Positions 23,140 through 35,760 are shown, counted from the stretch's first letter. The stretch is 64,000 nucleotides of DNA from Basidiobolus meristosporus CBS 931.73 (GCA_002104905.1 MCFE01000006.1:204250-268249), one strand, 5' to 3'. The notes: generated by a model from the letters alone, not told the origin. Translations and numbers: made by a program.

Positions 23140-25756
23140 CTAGTATGCCAATGGATCAGTGAAGTACCCGGTAGCCCTAGATACATATCCTTTGGGAAGC
23201 CATAAATACGGTAGCTCGCCAACCAACGCTGGATGATGGTAGGTGGTGTCCTCCATATCCAACACACCTGGTACCCTTGTGATTGATTGCCAAGCTTCTG
23301 CTCTGACCGAGGGGTCAAATGTTGCGGGCGAGACGGGGGTTGATTCCCTGGGGTAATAAGGGTCACTGAGGTCCTCGGACTCGGCAACTGCAGTGGCGTC
23401 CAGATCGCTGGCGACATCCAAAGATAGCACATTTGCGTACTCACCAAAGTTCTGTTCACAGAAGTATCCGAAGATCACTGAAATAAACACCAGAGGGAAG
23501 GTGAATCCGGAAAGCCATCTGACACCCTTGAGAAGGGAAAAGATAGCGGTCATGGTAAGCTGGAACAAGATCAGCCCCCAGAGCAAGCGCTGAAAAACAC
23601 AGGGCCAAATGCTTCCACCAGAGTCGTAACGAGTACGATAAATATAGACGAGGTGGTGACGATAGATAGTGAATCCGATCAAGAAGTACAGAGTGCCGAA
23701 CACCGTAATCAAAGGGGCGATGATCGAATAGGTGAGGATTACAATGAAGAGCAGCATTGGCATCGAGTACAATGACCCATAATTCACGAACACGGGGGAG
23801 AAATACTCCGAGCGGTCGCGTGGAGTTTGCCAGGTGAGTTTATTGATCCATCCAAATATCAAGCAATCGATGCGAGTCAACTCGACGAATGGCAGGACCA
23901 CAAAGCTATGAAGGATAACATAATTGATGAAGAAGGACGAGACCTGAGACGAGGGTTAGGATGTGCCGGAGATTTTGGTCTGCAGTAGATGATGCTTCCA
24001 TACCTTTGGCAATTCTTCGCCCAGTTTGTTCAGCAGCTTTCCAATCCAAGACAGCAGATCCTCCGGGTTTTTAATCCCTTCAAGTGCTTTGAAAGTTGTA
24101 CCGGCAATCATGAATACAAGAAGGATATTGATGAAGATGAACACAAAGTATCTAATATCCCATGTTACTACACATCAGCACGCAACGAATTTAAAGCCAC
24201 TTACTTGCTCATTTGCGCATTCTGAATACTGCTGTACGTTCGCAAGCCTTGGAATCTGGAGAGCCCAGCCATCAGATGTGGTACCAAACTGGAGAACCCA
24301 GCAACCGCTATCGTTGGAAGTGAGCCTTGAATAAGACCCAGGGTCCAAGGTGATAGGATTCTGTTGATATTCGGGAACAAACGCTCCAGGGTATTACTGC
24401 TGAGCAGACTGGAAATCAGTGCAGATGGTATGGTCCAGAACAGCACAATTAAAGTAACCGCAATGTGGACAAACAACGTGTGGAAATTCTTCTCCATCGG
24501 ATGGATAGTGGCATTGGGCCAGTAAATGTCACGAGGCTCACGGGCCATTCTGGTCACAAACTCATATGGCTTGTGGCTGTTGAGTGTCTGGGCAGCAATA
24601 TTGGCTGCGTTTTGAGTGGCGAAGGTTATGAAAGCTGAAGACGCAGGTGGATAATACTGGCTCCGTTTCTCGGTCACTTTTTGATCGTAAAACTGGAATT
24701 TTGAGTAATAGTAATCAAGAGCATCGACTCGGTTACCAAAAAGCCCCAAGAATCCTGTCCTGGTTGTTGGGCGTCTACTGGCTACTTGATCGAGATCGAA
24801 GGCATCATTGGACTGTGATAAAAGCGGCTGCTCCAGTGTAAAGTCGACCTCGGACGCAATCTCCGAGCTCGATCGTTGAGTCGACCGACGAATAAGCTTC
24901 ATATAGGTTCGCTCAAGCTTATCCAGGTATTCAAAGCGCTTCTTGAGCACAGCTTCCAGTTCACTGACCTCCCTATTCAAGACCACCTGATCTATGGTGC
25001 CAATGCTCAGACCGTTGAAATAGGCCGTTAAATTTTCCTCCGTCCGATAGCGAGATGGAATCCCGGTAACCAGAACGGTGCGCGATCGGATATCTATGGC
25101 AGAGTCTCGGAGAAACTGCTGGCGCAAAATAATGAATTTTCGATAGTTGCGGTAGAGCAGGTAGTATGCGAAGAACGAAAACATCCATGTGAAGACCATG
25201 TGCGTAATATAATATGGGCGTGTGACGCTACTCTGGTCCGAAGAGTCGTCCGACGACTGAGAATCCTCCCTCTTATCTGGTGGAGTAACCAAGTCAAGCG
25301 GAATGAGAACAAACACTGCCCAAAACATCAAGAAGCTGAAGAGGACTAGCCCCATCTTCCAAAAGCGAAGGCACTAGATAACACGTGAGTCTCCTGAATG
25401 TTCCGGTAATGTTGGAAGGTCCATAAATACCATGACTGCGTCTAAACCAGCGGAACTCATGATGTCGTTTTCCTTTATGCGATACAAGGCAGGAATCCAA
25501 GAAAATATCGTTCTCGGTAGAGGTGGCAGTGGGTTCTGCGGCCTAGAAATCGGGATGTTCTTAGAAAATGGGGAATATCGTAGGCACCTATGGTGCGCAC
25601 ATACCCTCTCCAACTTGTTTTAGGTGAGTAGAACTCCTTCCATCGGTTGCGCAATAAGCAAAAAAACAACACGCAAAATATGAAAACAGGGGTTGTGATG
25701 GTCAACTGGGTGATTAGAGGCGTGGCCTTATGCTTCGTATCCTCCGTAGCTTCCAT
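23140..25756 (-). CDS. CSC1/OSCA/TMEM63-type cation channel
   Basis: Five exons: 25,756-25,605, 25,542-25,431, 25,373-24,205, 24,151-24,004 and 23,943-23,140, giving 794 aa in consistent phase. The N-terminus has a first membrane helix (ITTPVFIFCVLFFCLL), then the family signature AGLDAVMCLRFWKMGLVLFS once introns are removed. A long cytosolic loop with RTVLVTGIPSRYRTEENL follows (the RRM-like domain of the family). Then come RDIYWPNATIHPMEKN and the multi-helix pore domain with WTIPSALISSL, SPWTLGLIQGSLPTI and FTIYRHHLVYIYRTRYDSGG. These are hyperosmolarity/mechanically gated calcium-permeable channels of the plasma membrane or vacuole. The length is slightly short for the family, with a brief C-terminal tail. 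No truncation is seen. Confidence 0.93.
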
Positions 25757-26341
25757 TCTTTCCCAAATGGCGTAAAAAGGTCGGGCTATGGTACGCGCAC
25801 TTCACAGAACAGAATGTCCAGGAAAATGTTTAAAAGCAATCCAATATAAAAGAGATGGGCAGCAGTGATTTGCCAATAAAGCTTGTATAAGCCATGAAAT
25901 TCATTAAATCTTTCAAAAAGGAATATTTATAGTGTCGAATAATCATTTCGTATCACAGCATCAGATTAGTATGAATGTTGATAAAAAACACGCTGTACAT
26001 GCTTATGCGGTGCACTATTCGTTGCTTGGGTTCCCTGAGCAATCATCATTTGATAACACTCTAAGCACAGAAATACTCCGGCTAGCTCCCATTACGACTG
26101 AGAAAACCGGACATTAATCCGTTTGATGATATGAGGGTCAATATGTCTCGGAGAGTGGATCTTGAATAGTACTGACTATATGTTTACTTGGTATGATGAC
26201 GTTGGATATATGCACAATCAATCACTCACCGATGACGGATATCTGATTATTGTATGGTATGATGTAAGATTTAGATAGCAGTGTGCCCGTGCAAGACACG
26301 TGTTAAGTTGGTATCATTTAGCGACCAAGAGAGCAAAGGCC
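25757..26341. promoter_or_regulatory. Promoter of the channel gene and 3' end of the lyase gene
   Basis: AT-rich intergenic sequence between two minus-strand genes. No element is recognised with confidence. Confidence 0.35.
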
Positions 26342-27818
26342 TCAGTTGTATAACATGGTGATGACGAACGTGGAGATTGTGAACATAGCCAGAAAAGCAT
26401 TGCTGTCGAACAGCGAGGCAGTTTGGGAGATGGAGGCGGCGTGAACGGTATCTAGAGAGGTGAATAGCTGGAATGGCTGGAACAGCCTTGTGATGTTGTA
26501 TGTTGGTCTATATGCGTCTAGAATCTCCTTGCTGGCCTCCAAGTATCTCGGGTCGTTGTAGATCACGTACGCGCTTTGTAGAGTACGCACGTACTGGAGA
26601 GTGGATTCGAAGCCGCCCACATTTGGATACGGCCAGGTGCTTTGATTCAGCGAATACGGCAAGAGATAATCCAAAGCACGCTTTATGCTCTGCCCACTTG
26701 CACCCTTGTAGTGATATAAATCAACGCCAACCTTGGCGCTCAGCGCGGCCAAATGGAATAGTCCGTTCAAGTTGAATATGGAATAAAACCAAGAAGTGGC
26801 TCTTAAGGTTTCGTGGGGCTGTGCTCCTTCAGGGCTAATCTGAGTATCGATTCTGCAACTTGTGGCATTTAGCGCTACCTTTGAAGCCAGGTCATCCCGG
26901 CCAAGAAATAGAGCAATGGCCATGTATTGGACATCGAAGTAGGTGGCTATTTCGAAATGTTAGTCAATGGCAACGGAGTGGCCGTGGTTTTTGCTTACCG
27001 TGATTATTGTGAGAGGTACGTTCGAGAAAACCAAGCTCGCTCTCGTCCAACCATGTCATGTATTCAGTAAACCATTCGCGCAAACCATCCGATAACTCAT
27101 CAGTCCATTGCGGCGATTCTTGCAGATACGGAATGACATTGAACAGATCGGGTAACACATTCAAGTCAATGATTCCCTGTCGCCTGCCGAGCTTTTCCCC
27201 ACGAATGTATGATGCGTATTTCAGATGCGGATTCATTCGGGTTGAGTTATCAACAAACCAAGCTCGAATATGCTCTATGGCTTTGACCGCATACGCATCA
27301 TTCTCGAGGAAGTAATAGGCCAGACCCAGTGATTGAACGTCCCGTACCTATATCATGACAGCGTTATTAAAGGACAACCAGTCAAAGATGGGGAAAGGTG
27401 CACACACCAGGGAGCGAAATAGCTGGTAGTCAGATACGCTATTTATCTCTGGATTGGGGTATCCATCACGACGCTTGTATGGAAGACCGTCTGGGGATTT
27501 CTCGTTTGGCCAGTAGTACCTGGCGAGCGATAGATAGTCCTGACGACTCTTACTAGGAGGCAGCTGTGTTTTGGTACTGATGGTGTAGATCGTGTCATTG
27601 CCACAGGCCCGATCAGCCTTCTTTTTCAACGTGTAGAACGCATCCTGGAGATTTGCGTCGTATGAGTTTAACTGCTGCTTATTTTCGGCCAGAACGTACG
27701 GGTCTATGCTAACGAATGGAAACCTTTCCATGGTGTTGGCGCTATCAACCATCACCATGCCCTCGAACAATCTCAGAGAAACCAACAGAGCCAATGCACC
27801 CTTCGACTTGCCAACCAT
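26342..27818 (-). CDS. Secreted alginate-lyase-like protein, probably GPI-anchored
   Basis: Three exons, 27,818-27,408, 27,347-26,999 and 26,946-26,342, give 454 aa. Residues 1-26 (MVGKSKGALALLVSLRLFEG) look like a signal peptide. The body matches the alginate_lyase (PF05426) fold: SLARYYWPNE, YQLFRSLVRDVQSLGLAYYF, then TSHNNHATYFDVQYMAIALF, in which the Asn-Asn-His belongs to the conserved active-site region, and PHETLRATSWFYSIFNLNGL. The C-terminus ends with a small-residue patch and a hydrophobic tail (FLAMFTISTFVITMLYN), as in GPI-attachment signals. It would cleave a uronic-acid or related acidic polysaccharide at the cell surface; the substrate cannot be told from sequence. The frame is open further upstream, so an earlier start is possible but would bury the signal peptide. 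Confidence 0.85.
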
Positions 27819-28877
27819 GGTGGTCAATAATACACTCAAAAAACTGGAGGCGTTGAGAAACAATCTATTGAGGGCTCTGCGCGATATCACTCCAACAACA
27901 CCAAGGAAAACGTGGATAAAGAGCTGGTCGTAGTGGAGCGAACGCTTTTGAACGATATATACCAATAACTCTGTCAGTAGTGACGAAAATCTTTTATATT
28001 TGTTTAGAACTGCCTCATGGTTCATGAGCTTCTCGGCGGCAGAGCTGCTCGGAATATCCCCGTGATCAGACTATTACAAAGGACTGGATATAATCGATGC
28101 TGGGGAGTTGCGCTTTTGACAATATCATGACAGTGAGGGGAATTCGGCGGGGATTATTCGGGATCTTCCAGGCGTGTGATCTCGGATGTTATTGTGTTTT
28201 TACAGTGCGTGCGGATTGGTAAAGACGATAGCTTGACACCATGCCATTGTCGGGCGCATGAAGTAACCAATTTCGCAGCATGTGCTACAATGGATATGTC
28301 CCTTCGTTCTTCTAAAGCGCACGCAATGCTTCAAACTGCCTGATCCAATTCACAATTCTTGAAGGCTAGGCAATGTAGACGAGCCAGTTGATCAGGAGCG
28401 GCTCACTGCATTCATTGGGATCCCAAGTGATCATCTTTGGGAGTGCTCTAAGGAAAGGTCACATGACGACGCCGTACCGATGTATTTCCGCAGAGATCGG
28501 GATGCCCGGAATGAGTAGGTTAGACAGATGCCCCTGGATGATCTTAACGAGGCACCCTTGGCTGGGCTAGCCTTTTAGGCTTCCGCCCTTCCAAATCCAT
28601 CCACAATGGTAAATTGCCACATGTGGCATGCATGATCTATTGGAAAAATCCGTTTCAGGGATGTATTTATTCTAGCTTGAATCCTGCTCAAAATCCGGTT
28701 CGACACTATATATGACCTAGTGACAAAACCCAAGCTATCACCTTAGGGTCGATAGATATACACCTTGATGGTGAATTCCCATGGGGAAGTGAGTACCTTG
28801 AAGTTTGATAGATGTATGGTACAGAGGGATTTGGGTCGTGGGGATCTCACTGGATGGAGGCGACCTCGGACATCACT
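27819..28877. other. Intergenic, no gene seen
   Basis: About 1 kb between the lyase gene and Gid4, both on the minus strand. It holds the lyase promoter. Short ORFs lack any recognisable motif. Confidence 0.4.
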
Positions 28878-29778
28878 TTAACGGAACTCGAAAGACGAAG
28901 AATACGGCTGTGGGATGTGCTGCAGTGAGAGTTGCTGGAACCATTCCGAGTTCTAAAAAGTGCAAATGCAAGTCAAGTCAGATCAGTTACGCGCTGACAA
29001 AAAGAATCAATCGAGGTTCGAACAACCTGGTGGTAGTAGAAGCCTAGTATTGTTCCGGTGGAGCGCTGAAAGCAAACATAATAGAACCCGGCAAAGCTAG
29101 CACCGTGGATGGAGCGGACATGGTGGTCAGGCACTAAGAAATGCTCTTTCCAGCGCATGAAGATGAAATCGTTGTCCATAAAATTGTACTGGAACCCATC
29201 CTGGTTGAACACGGTCGAAAAGTCCCCGAACGCAGGGAATTTAAGCTAGGTGGTTCGAAGGCCAAAGGTTCAATACTATACTGCAACGGTTGTGTTTGAG
29301 AGAAAGTTTACCCAGTGCTGCTTATCGATAAGTTCATCAGCTTCCCACTTTCTTGTTAAAAACGGGTACTTTGGGCCAATAATTTCCGCGTCAAAGAACG
29401 TGGTCAGTTCAGGAAGGTCGTCGGTCAGCCCCTTGATGTGCAAATAGCCACACAGGTAGGAATCACTTAGGTCAACATACTACTCGAGGTTTTGGACCAG
29501 CTTAATGAAAAGGATGGAAGCAAATTCACAATCAATATGCGAAGTACCTGTAAATGCACTTGCACTTCGTAACTGCTTCTTCCGCTCCGTTGTTGTCCCT
29601 GGAACTTGCTTCCCGAATATAAGGAGCACGTCCCACTAGAGGTGAGTCTTACCGAGGAAATATTGGTAAGAATCCGTTTTTTAGATATGTGTTCCTCCTC
29701 GCGGTTATCCTCCACCGAGACGGGTTTCCGTCCAGAACCAAAACCAGTTCTCGAAACGAGACCTGAACTTACTGGCAT
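28878..29778 (-). CDS. GID4: Gid4/Vid24 substrate receptor of the GID/CTLH ubiquitin ligase
   Basis: Four exons, 29,778-29,548, 29,479-29,312, 29,245-29,027 and 28,952-28,878, give 230 aa. The core follows the Vid24 family throughout: [20 protein letters not shown], then [20 protein letters not shown], then [20 protein letters not shown] with [13 protein letters not shown], and the C-terminal end [20 protein letters not shown]. Gid4 is the beta-barrel receptor that binds N-terminal proline degrons on gluconeogenic enzymes and delivers them to the GID E3 in the cytosol. The N-terminal extension is much shorter than in yeast. The chosen ATG is the first in frame, and an upstream exon may be missing. 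The last intron has an unusual GTTGTT donor. Confidence 0.88.
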
Positions 29779-31076
29779 TTTTCGCGACCCGTAATGAAAT
29801 TTGCTCACGATTTCAAGGAACGAGTGTAGTACTGTGATTTAGACTGGACTTGGGAAATGTTTATAAAACGAAAAACGCCAGTCACGTACCGTCATTCGCA
29901 AAAAAAAATGGTTGTTCGAAAAAAAATGATCATAACAAATAAAACCAATCCACCTGATCATCGGGGTTTTCCATGGATATTTGGTATTCGCTATGCGCTC
30001 GTCCAATGAGCCGTCACAGCAATCGCCCCAAATAAGCGATCGATGATTAGAGGATTCTGATACCATCACTCATACCTCGACCGTGAGAGCTGGGCTAGCG
30101 TGATGTGTTGGGTAGGCCATGCTGACTTCACGGATCCCGGACGAACGCTGGATAAGAAACCCACCAACCCGTCCAAGATCCTTCTTGTTTGTAAATATCC
30201 TGGCTATGCAGTAATCCTACAGGGTTTGGGAAGTATCGCAGATAGGGCGGAGGCGTGGATTTGAAACCTGACGAGGCACATCCTCAAGTTCGAAACTGAC
30301 CTAGCAATGAATATGAACTATGCTTGTTGTTGACTCTACGAAGCATAGATGGGCTTAGAGCCCATTGTATGGGTGGTGCGCCGAGTGTTTTGGGTCGTTC
30401 GATATGTAGGCACCTCTGGGGCGCTGGATTTCTGAATATACTGGAATGATGCGTCCATGGGTTAGTCTGTGCCATATCACACATGCTGAGCCAAGAGCTT
30501 AGATGGCCATGTTTTATTGTGTGTGTTTAGGTTTTATCTGTCAGAGGTGATCAGAGAAAGTGGAGTATTGTTTCTTCCCAGTTCACATGGGTGTAGTCAT
30601 TTTGAATCGATATAATGTCTGGTTGGATGTTCCAGATCTCTGTATAGGTGAGTTTTTGTAATTGTATCGTTTCATGTGTTGGTATGTGTTAAGGTAGATG
30701 GTGAATTTTCTTTGGAATATATGCTGAGCCAAGAGCCTGCCAGCTAGCAGCGCGATCTGTGCATCTAACTAGATCTCGGATATCCCACTCCCACGCCAAT
30801 CACGTTCTCGATATATATTAAAACTCGCCCATAATCAATCGGCCGGATCTGAGGGAGCTGATTGGAGACGAGTGGATGCTTGGTCAGTAAGCGTAGTTGA
30901 AACGAAACGACGTCGGTGTTGACTGCATGAAACTCTGTGTTAATGTCATTAAGTATTACGCAAACTATGGCACTGATTGAACCCCTCACCCCAGGTTGTA
31001 TACCACCGCCCCGTGCTATTCGATTTGAAGCACCCTCGGATGTTTCATCATGGAACAGTGTAATGGGTGATCGGCA
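29779..31076. other. Intergenic, no gene seen
   Basis: About 1.3 kb with the Gid4 promoter at its left and the secreted-peptide promoter at its right. Scattered short ORFs have no recognisable motif. An A/T homopolymer-rich patch lies near 29,910. Confidence 0.4.
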
Positions 31077-31083
31077 TATATAA
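31077..31083 (+). promoter_or_regulatory. TATA box of the small secreted protein gene
   Basis: TATATAA lies 47 bp upstream of the chosen ATG at 31,131. An earlier in-frame ATG (31,119) sits only 35 bp after it, probably too close to the transcript start, which supports the later start. Confidence 0.5.
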
Positions 31084-31130
31084 CAATCGAATAATGCCCG
31101 CGTCCACATTGGAGCCAGATGGGTGCGAAC

Positions 31131-31307
31131 ATGAGAAGATCTATTCCGTGGCTCTTCTTCGGCGGCGTTCTGTCGGTCACCGTAGCATTCCCTTTGGAGC
31201 TCTCGAAGCTCACCAAGCTAGTCCCTTTTCTAGATCCACCTTCGTACGTCTTGCATGACGACTACATCACCGCTGATAATGTTAATGGTCTCGCCATCAA
31301 TCTTTGA
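31131..31307 (+). CDS. Small secreted protein candidate (58 aa)
   Basis: A single exon beginning MRRSIPWLFFGGVLSVTVAF. The positively charged start, hydrophobic core and small residues form a clear signal peptide with cleavage likely after SVTVA. The mature part is about 39 residues, without cysteine, and includes KLTKLVPFLDPPSYVL and an acidic C-terminal half. A TATA box is well placed. I do not recognise a family. Candidate roles (secreted peptide or effector-like protein) are inference. The main doubt is that short ORFs with hydrophobic starts can arise by chance. Confidence 0.5.
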   Translation: MRRSIPWLFFGGVLSVTVAFPLELSKLTKLVPFLDPPSYVLHDDYITADNVNGLAINL

Positions 31308-31802
31308 ATGTCTGTAATGAAATTACCCACGGATAAAAGACCGGCTAACCATACTGAGCTAGCGTTCGAATGAATACAGTTAAACCAGTCACCTAATACT
31401 CCTCCACATATCAGGTTTGTGATTAGGGCGGTAGAGGAACCTGGCGAGTGTAGTGTCGATGGATGGCTGAGGGCAGCAGTGCCAGTGTTAAGAAATGATC
31501 AACTGTAGCAAGTTTCATGAACCTGATTCATATGACTCAATTTGACTGATGAATCCCTATGGGATGTGTAAGGTACCAAGTGCTTACCTAATCTTTCCCT
31601 TCAAACACAAAGAGGCTGACAACATAGAACAGATACGATGAAAGTTTAATGAATCTACCCCTGGTATTGGTTCCTGACCATTACATATTTGGGTTTGAGT
31701 TCGGATCGATTTCACAGAATTGATCATATATATAATATCATAATACAATATACATCTATTTACATCCATGGTTTACATCACACATTCGAGTCCATCCCGA
31801 GA
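31308..31802. other. Intergenic, convergent gene ends
   Basis: About 500 bp between the plus-strand secreted-peptide ORF and the minus-strand zinc-finger gene. AT-rich near 31,720-31,760. Nothing else seen. Confidence 0.4.
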
Positions 31803-32306
31803 CTATACACTTTGGTCGTTGAGAAGAAACTCCAAGCTCATTAGTGAGGAGCTCGCGGTATCAGAAATGGCAGGTGAAGATGATCGTTCAGAGCCAGAGT
31901 GGTAGGTCTCGTAGGATTCGCTGTCGGAGAAGGGTTTTTCTGAGCTCAAGCACAGAGGCAATCTCTTCCCGGTGTTGTATGAGTGGATACGCTGATGTCT
32001 GGCGAGCTGATCAGTTCTAGCGAATCGCTTATTGCAACCGATAGCCTCGCAGATGTGCGGGCGCTCACCTGTGTGTGTGCGTAGATGCCGGGTTAGGTTA
32101 TCATATCTAAAGAACGCTCTTTTACAGATATGGCAGTGAACCAACTTGCGACAATGCTTGGAGGCTCTTCCAGAAGCCTTTCCATCATCTGGTGTTGATG
32201 TATTGTGTTGTAGTCGAAATACACGGATGGGCACATCTTGTGTGTCAGTTTGAGAAGAGCTATTGGTAATCCATCTGGATTGAGCAACTTGGTCAATTTG
32301 CAGCAT
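31803..32306 (-). CDS. Small two-finger C2H2 transcription factor
   Basis: A single exon of 167 aa. Two adjacent classical fingers occupy roughly residues 58-112: CHICKRAFFRYDNLTRHLRT H (C-x2-C-x12-H-x3-H), the linker TGERPH, then CEAIGCNKRFARTDQLARHQ with a C-x4-C spacing. Downstream is a Ser-rich region and the C-terminal motif SLMSLEFLLNDQSV, which recalls the MSxxxLLN motifs near the ends of other fungal regulators. Predicted to be a nuclear DNA-binding regulator; its targets are unknown. TATAAA at 32,363-32,368 on the minus strand lies 57 bp upstream of the ATG. Confidence 0.8.
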   Translation of the reverse strand: MLQIDQVAQSRWITNSSSQTDTQDVPIRVFRLQHNTSTPDDGKASGRASKHCRKLVHCHICKRAFFRYDNLTRHLRTHTGERPHICEAIGCNKRFARTDQLARHQRIHSYNTGKRLPLCLSSEKPFSDSESYETYHSGSERSSSPAISDTASSSLMSLEFLLNDQSV

Positions 32307-32362
32307 CAAGAGTTGGTGAATGATGAGTTGGTAGGGAGCTGAAGTCAGGTCCAGCTAACTCT

Positions 32363-32368
32363 TTATAT
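32363..32368 (-). promoter_or_regulatory. TATA box of the C2H2 gene
   Basis: The minus strand reads GGATATAAAG, 57 bp before the start codon. This is typical spacing for a TATA-driven fungal gene. Confidence 0.5.
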
Positions 32369-35300
32369 CCCTGTAGCTAGGGATTGATGGCCGATCAGAG
32401 CGCATAAGCCGCATACAAATATAAAGATCTTCTTAATCAGAGGGTCACCCAATGATGCCTCTTCATTCTTGGGGAGGCGGCTAAAACGGCCTAGTTTCGA
32501 GGGGATGGGCTCATAGTGACATCACCGGAAAAGGAAGTGCATGAAACAACAATAGGCGTGCATTATAGGCAGATTAAATCATGCTACTAATAACCTGTTG
32601 TAATCAAAGATGGCCTACTCGTATTCTGAATTGACAGAGTATATTGCCAAAAAATGGAATAACTACTTTCGGTGTTATAATTCCGCCTTACGCAAGAAAT
32701 ACTCAAGATCATTATCCTATGGCAGGGTTGGAGGCAGTCTGCCCTTGAAATCGTATGATATCATTGTGATGATGTCGGGAATACCACTGACCTTGACGTC
32801 ATTGATAAACTACCCACCCAGTAGAACAGCTAATGCGATGCCTAATAACAAGCATACCAGGTAAATCATGATCCTTATAATTCTCCCCTAGAGTTTACTG
32901 AAACGGATCACTTGCTCTATCTCAGCTAAGAACCAGGTTTTGATCATCATTCATAGGGCTGCAGTGTCAGTAGAGAATATAGCGCTTTCCAAGCGTCTCT
33001 CGGCTTGTTATGGAGGTGTAGTTTCAAGCTGAATGCGTGTACCCTACTGTCTGCCCCATGATGCTTCACATAATGCTCACCTAGAGGTTACGTCATTTCA
33101 GGATCTCTGGACTATTACTGCCCGGTAACTGATCTAATCAAGCCGGGCTTTCCCTATCTCACTCTAACAAAATATGATTGCTGGTACTACCAGAGTGTGT
33201 GCTGCGACAGCAGAATCAGATCGGTTGAATACGCCCAAGTATGATGTATACAAACCGCAACTGATATAGCATGGTAATAACGTATGCTGGCGAGGGTTCG
33301 CGACGCAGTTTCCTTTGCAATGCCCTTGGACGTATTTGCCTAGACAATCAACTAGTTTGGAGTGTACTCTGATTACCTAATTACACAAACGCAATGCTGA
33401 CATACCGGGACTTCATCGTGATTAGGTCACTGATAATCACTATTCGGATTCTCAGAAGGATGCTGTTGCAGATCCGGTTCCAAACAGCTACAAAAGTGGT
33501 GTTGTGCCGCAAATTACTGGAAAATTTACCCATCTGCAAACGCCAAGAAGCCTTTTTGTCTACATCTATGGATTACGATATCCGCGTGTGACCATGCGAA
33601 CCTGTTCAGGTGCAAGAATGGTGTAGATAATGCACACTAGGGACCCGTTTGATTGGCGCTCCGTTGGTTTGGTTTAATTGTGTTGTAACCTCCATTCTCT
33701 TTACTCCCTTTTGGTGAGGGAGGCCTGCCAGAACGTGCCATTTCTCGAGGAATGATCTACAACAATGGGAAAGTGGATCCGGGTTAACTGTATGTGTGAA
33801 ATTCGGATTGGTGTTCAGCTCATATATTAGATCCAAAACTGAACGATGCCAATGGATTGCAATGGAAACAGAGAAATCAAAGGAATCTGCACCATTTCCG
33901 AGTATGCTATCCATCAGTGGTCACCTGTATCAAACAAACCAGAATTGCCGAGTACATTTCATTCATTCAAGACCATAAATTGCCACACAAATTATCAGAT
34001 ATGCGGTTTTTTACCAGGCTTCAGTGGTCACTTACAATGACACAGGCCTGCTGAACCCAGGGGTTGTTGGATAAGAGCGCAATCAACATATATATATATG
34101 TTCGTGGGACTTGCCCCAAGTTTGGCTCTTTTCGTCGATTATTCATGGCCACTAGAGGGAGGCATTGGTAAGATGAAGCTGTGCAAGTATTGGTCCGAGG
34201 CTGTTCGTCAACTCCGCATTTTGAAGTGCTGCGATCTCTATCTCTATACTATTCCCATATCCGTCCCTTTCCAGTTTCCACTGGCACCTGGTGCAAATTC
34301 CACAAAGATCCGTCAGTGACCATGTGGCTTGTTAGATTCAAATCCATGATAAATACACTGGTCTGGATGCACCCTGCTAGCTGGGGTGCTGGTAAGTGAA
34401 TGAACAGTAAATGGTCATGAGACTCTACCGTTATTTGGTCAACCACAGAAAGAAAGAAAGACCTTGGGGGCGCCGTGCAGTTGACGTAGGTAGCATCGGG
34501 AACTTGGTTCTGCTCCGAGATCAATTGAAATTAGCTGACCACTAATTTCAAGCCAATATTCACTCCTAATTAATCGACCACATGCAAAAAGATGTTCATG
34601 AGCAACCAGGTGCAGAGTCGACTGTCTGCAATAGTCTCGTTCTTTTCTTGCTCGAAAGCTGTCATCCAATACTCACATACACTCTGCCATTGAGGTTATG
34701 TTTCTGAGATCGTATCATGGAACAGCTGAGCCGTATGGCCAAGAAACTGTGAGATCAACCCGCCCAAAGAGTACTAATTCATATGCATGCTTTCCGATCA
34801 GGATTAAACTTTCTTTCCTAACAGATCATACGATGTGATTAGCGTTGCTCTTGGTTATTTATTTATCTCGATTCCGCGTTTTGTAGATGGAAATTAATTG
34901 AGAAACAGATCTTGCATAATAAGATCGCTCCCTGCATTACACAATCATAGTTTGGCAGAATTCATCAATTATACAGGTAGATTACCTTTATTCCAGTGAC
35001 CAATGTGTGATCAATAAAGGAAAAGCCTTAAACGTTAGGAAAAACATTTTTATCATTTTCCAAGACATATTTGTTTCTAGTCTTTAATGTGTGTGTATTA
35101 TTACACTTAGCAACTTCAGCTCTGAAGTGATTCATGTGGACTTCTCTTAGAGTTAATTTCATGTGATAGATAAGAATTCTTTAAATTATTGAAATCCCGG
35201 ATATTGCCAAAAACCTTAACTCATTCAAGGACCCCAATTGTTGCTCCCTGGGACCTTCTTCAAAAAACACTCATCAATGGCTGCATGAAATGCTGCTGTA

Positions 35301-35559
35301 TTCAATAATACTTCCTTTATTAAATAAGACTAGCAAGAACTGCATGCACTTTTAATCGCTAACCATTAGAAGTTACACAATAATTCTGAAGCAATTAGCA
35401 CACTTTGTATCATTTATATGTGATTCTGAACTTGTTAATATCAAGGGGAGCGGGCTTGGTACCTATTATGTAGCTGTAGCAAATAAGATTACAATACGGG
35501 TCATAAACAGTGCAGCCATCTAAGCAATAGTAGTGCTGTATTCAGACTAAGCTTGTATG
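32369..35559. other. 3.2-kb gene desert
   Basis: I examined the open frames here (for example at 32,610-32,864, 33,606-33,914, 34,181-34,399 and 34,439-34,669). None shows a domain, signal peptide or splice-consistent extension. Composition drifts to AT-rich after about 34,750. It may hold a long promoter for the zinc-finger gene or decayed repeats. Confidence 0.4.
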
Positions 35560-35760
35560 TGTTGTAAGAGTCTTGAGTAATACTGGATGTGATTGGGAGA
35601 ACAAGTAAATATAGAGCTTTCACTTGGTGATTTGTGAAATATAAAATGTTATTAATACTGTTGCATGGTTTTGTCAATGTTGCATACATATTACACTTCA
35701 GAATTCCTAGACAGTTGTGTGCAAAATTTTAAGGGTTGTTGTTCACTGCAAGAGTTCTCA
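35560..35760 (-). repeat. Copia LTR fragment
   Basis: Starts TGTTGTAAGAGTCTTGAG and is readable through ttcacttggtgatttgtg. The second half is lost. Confidence 0.65.
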
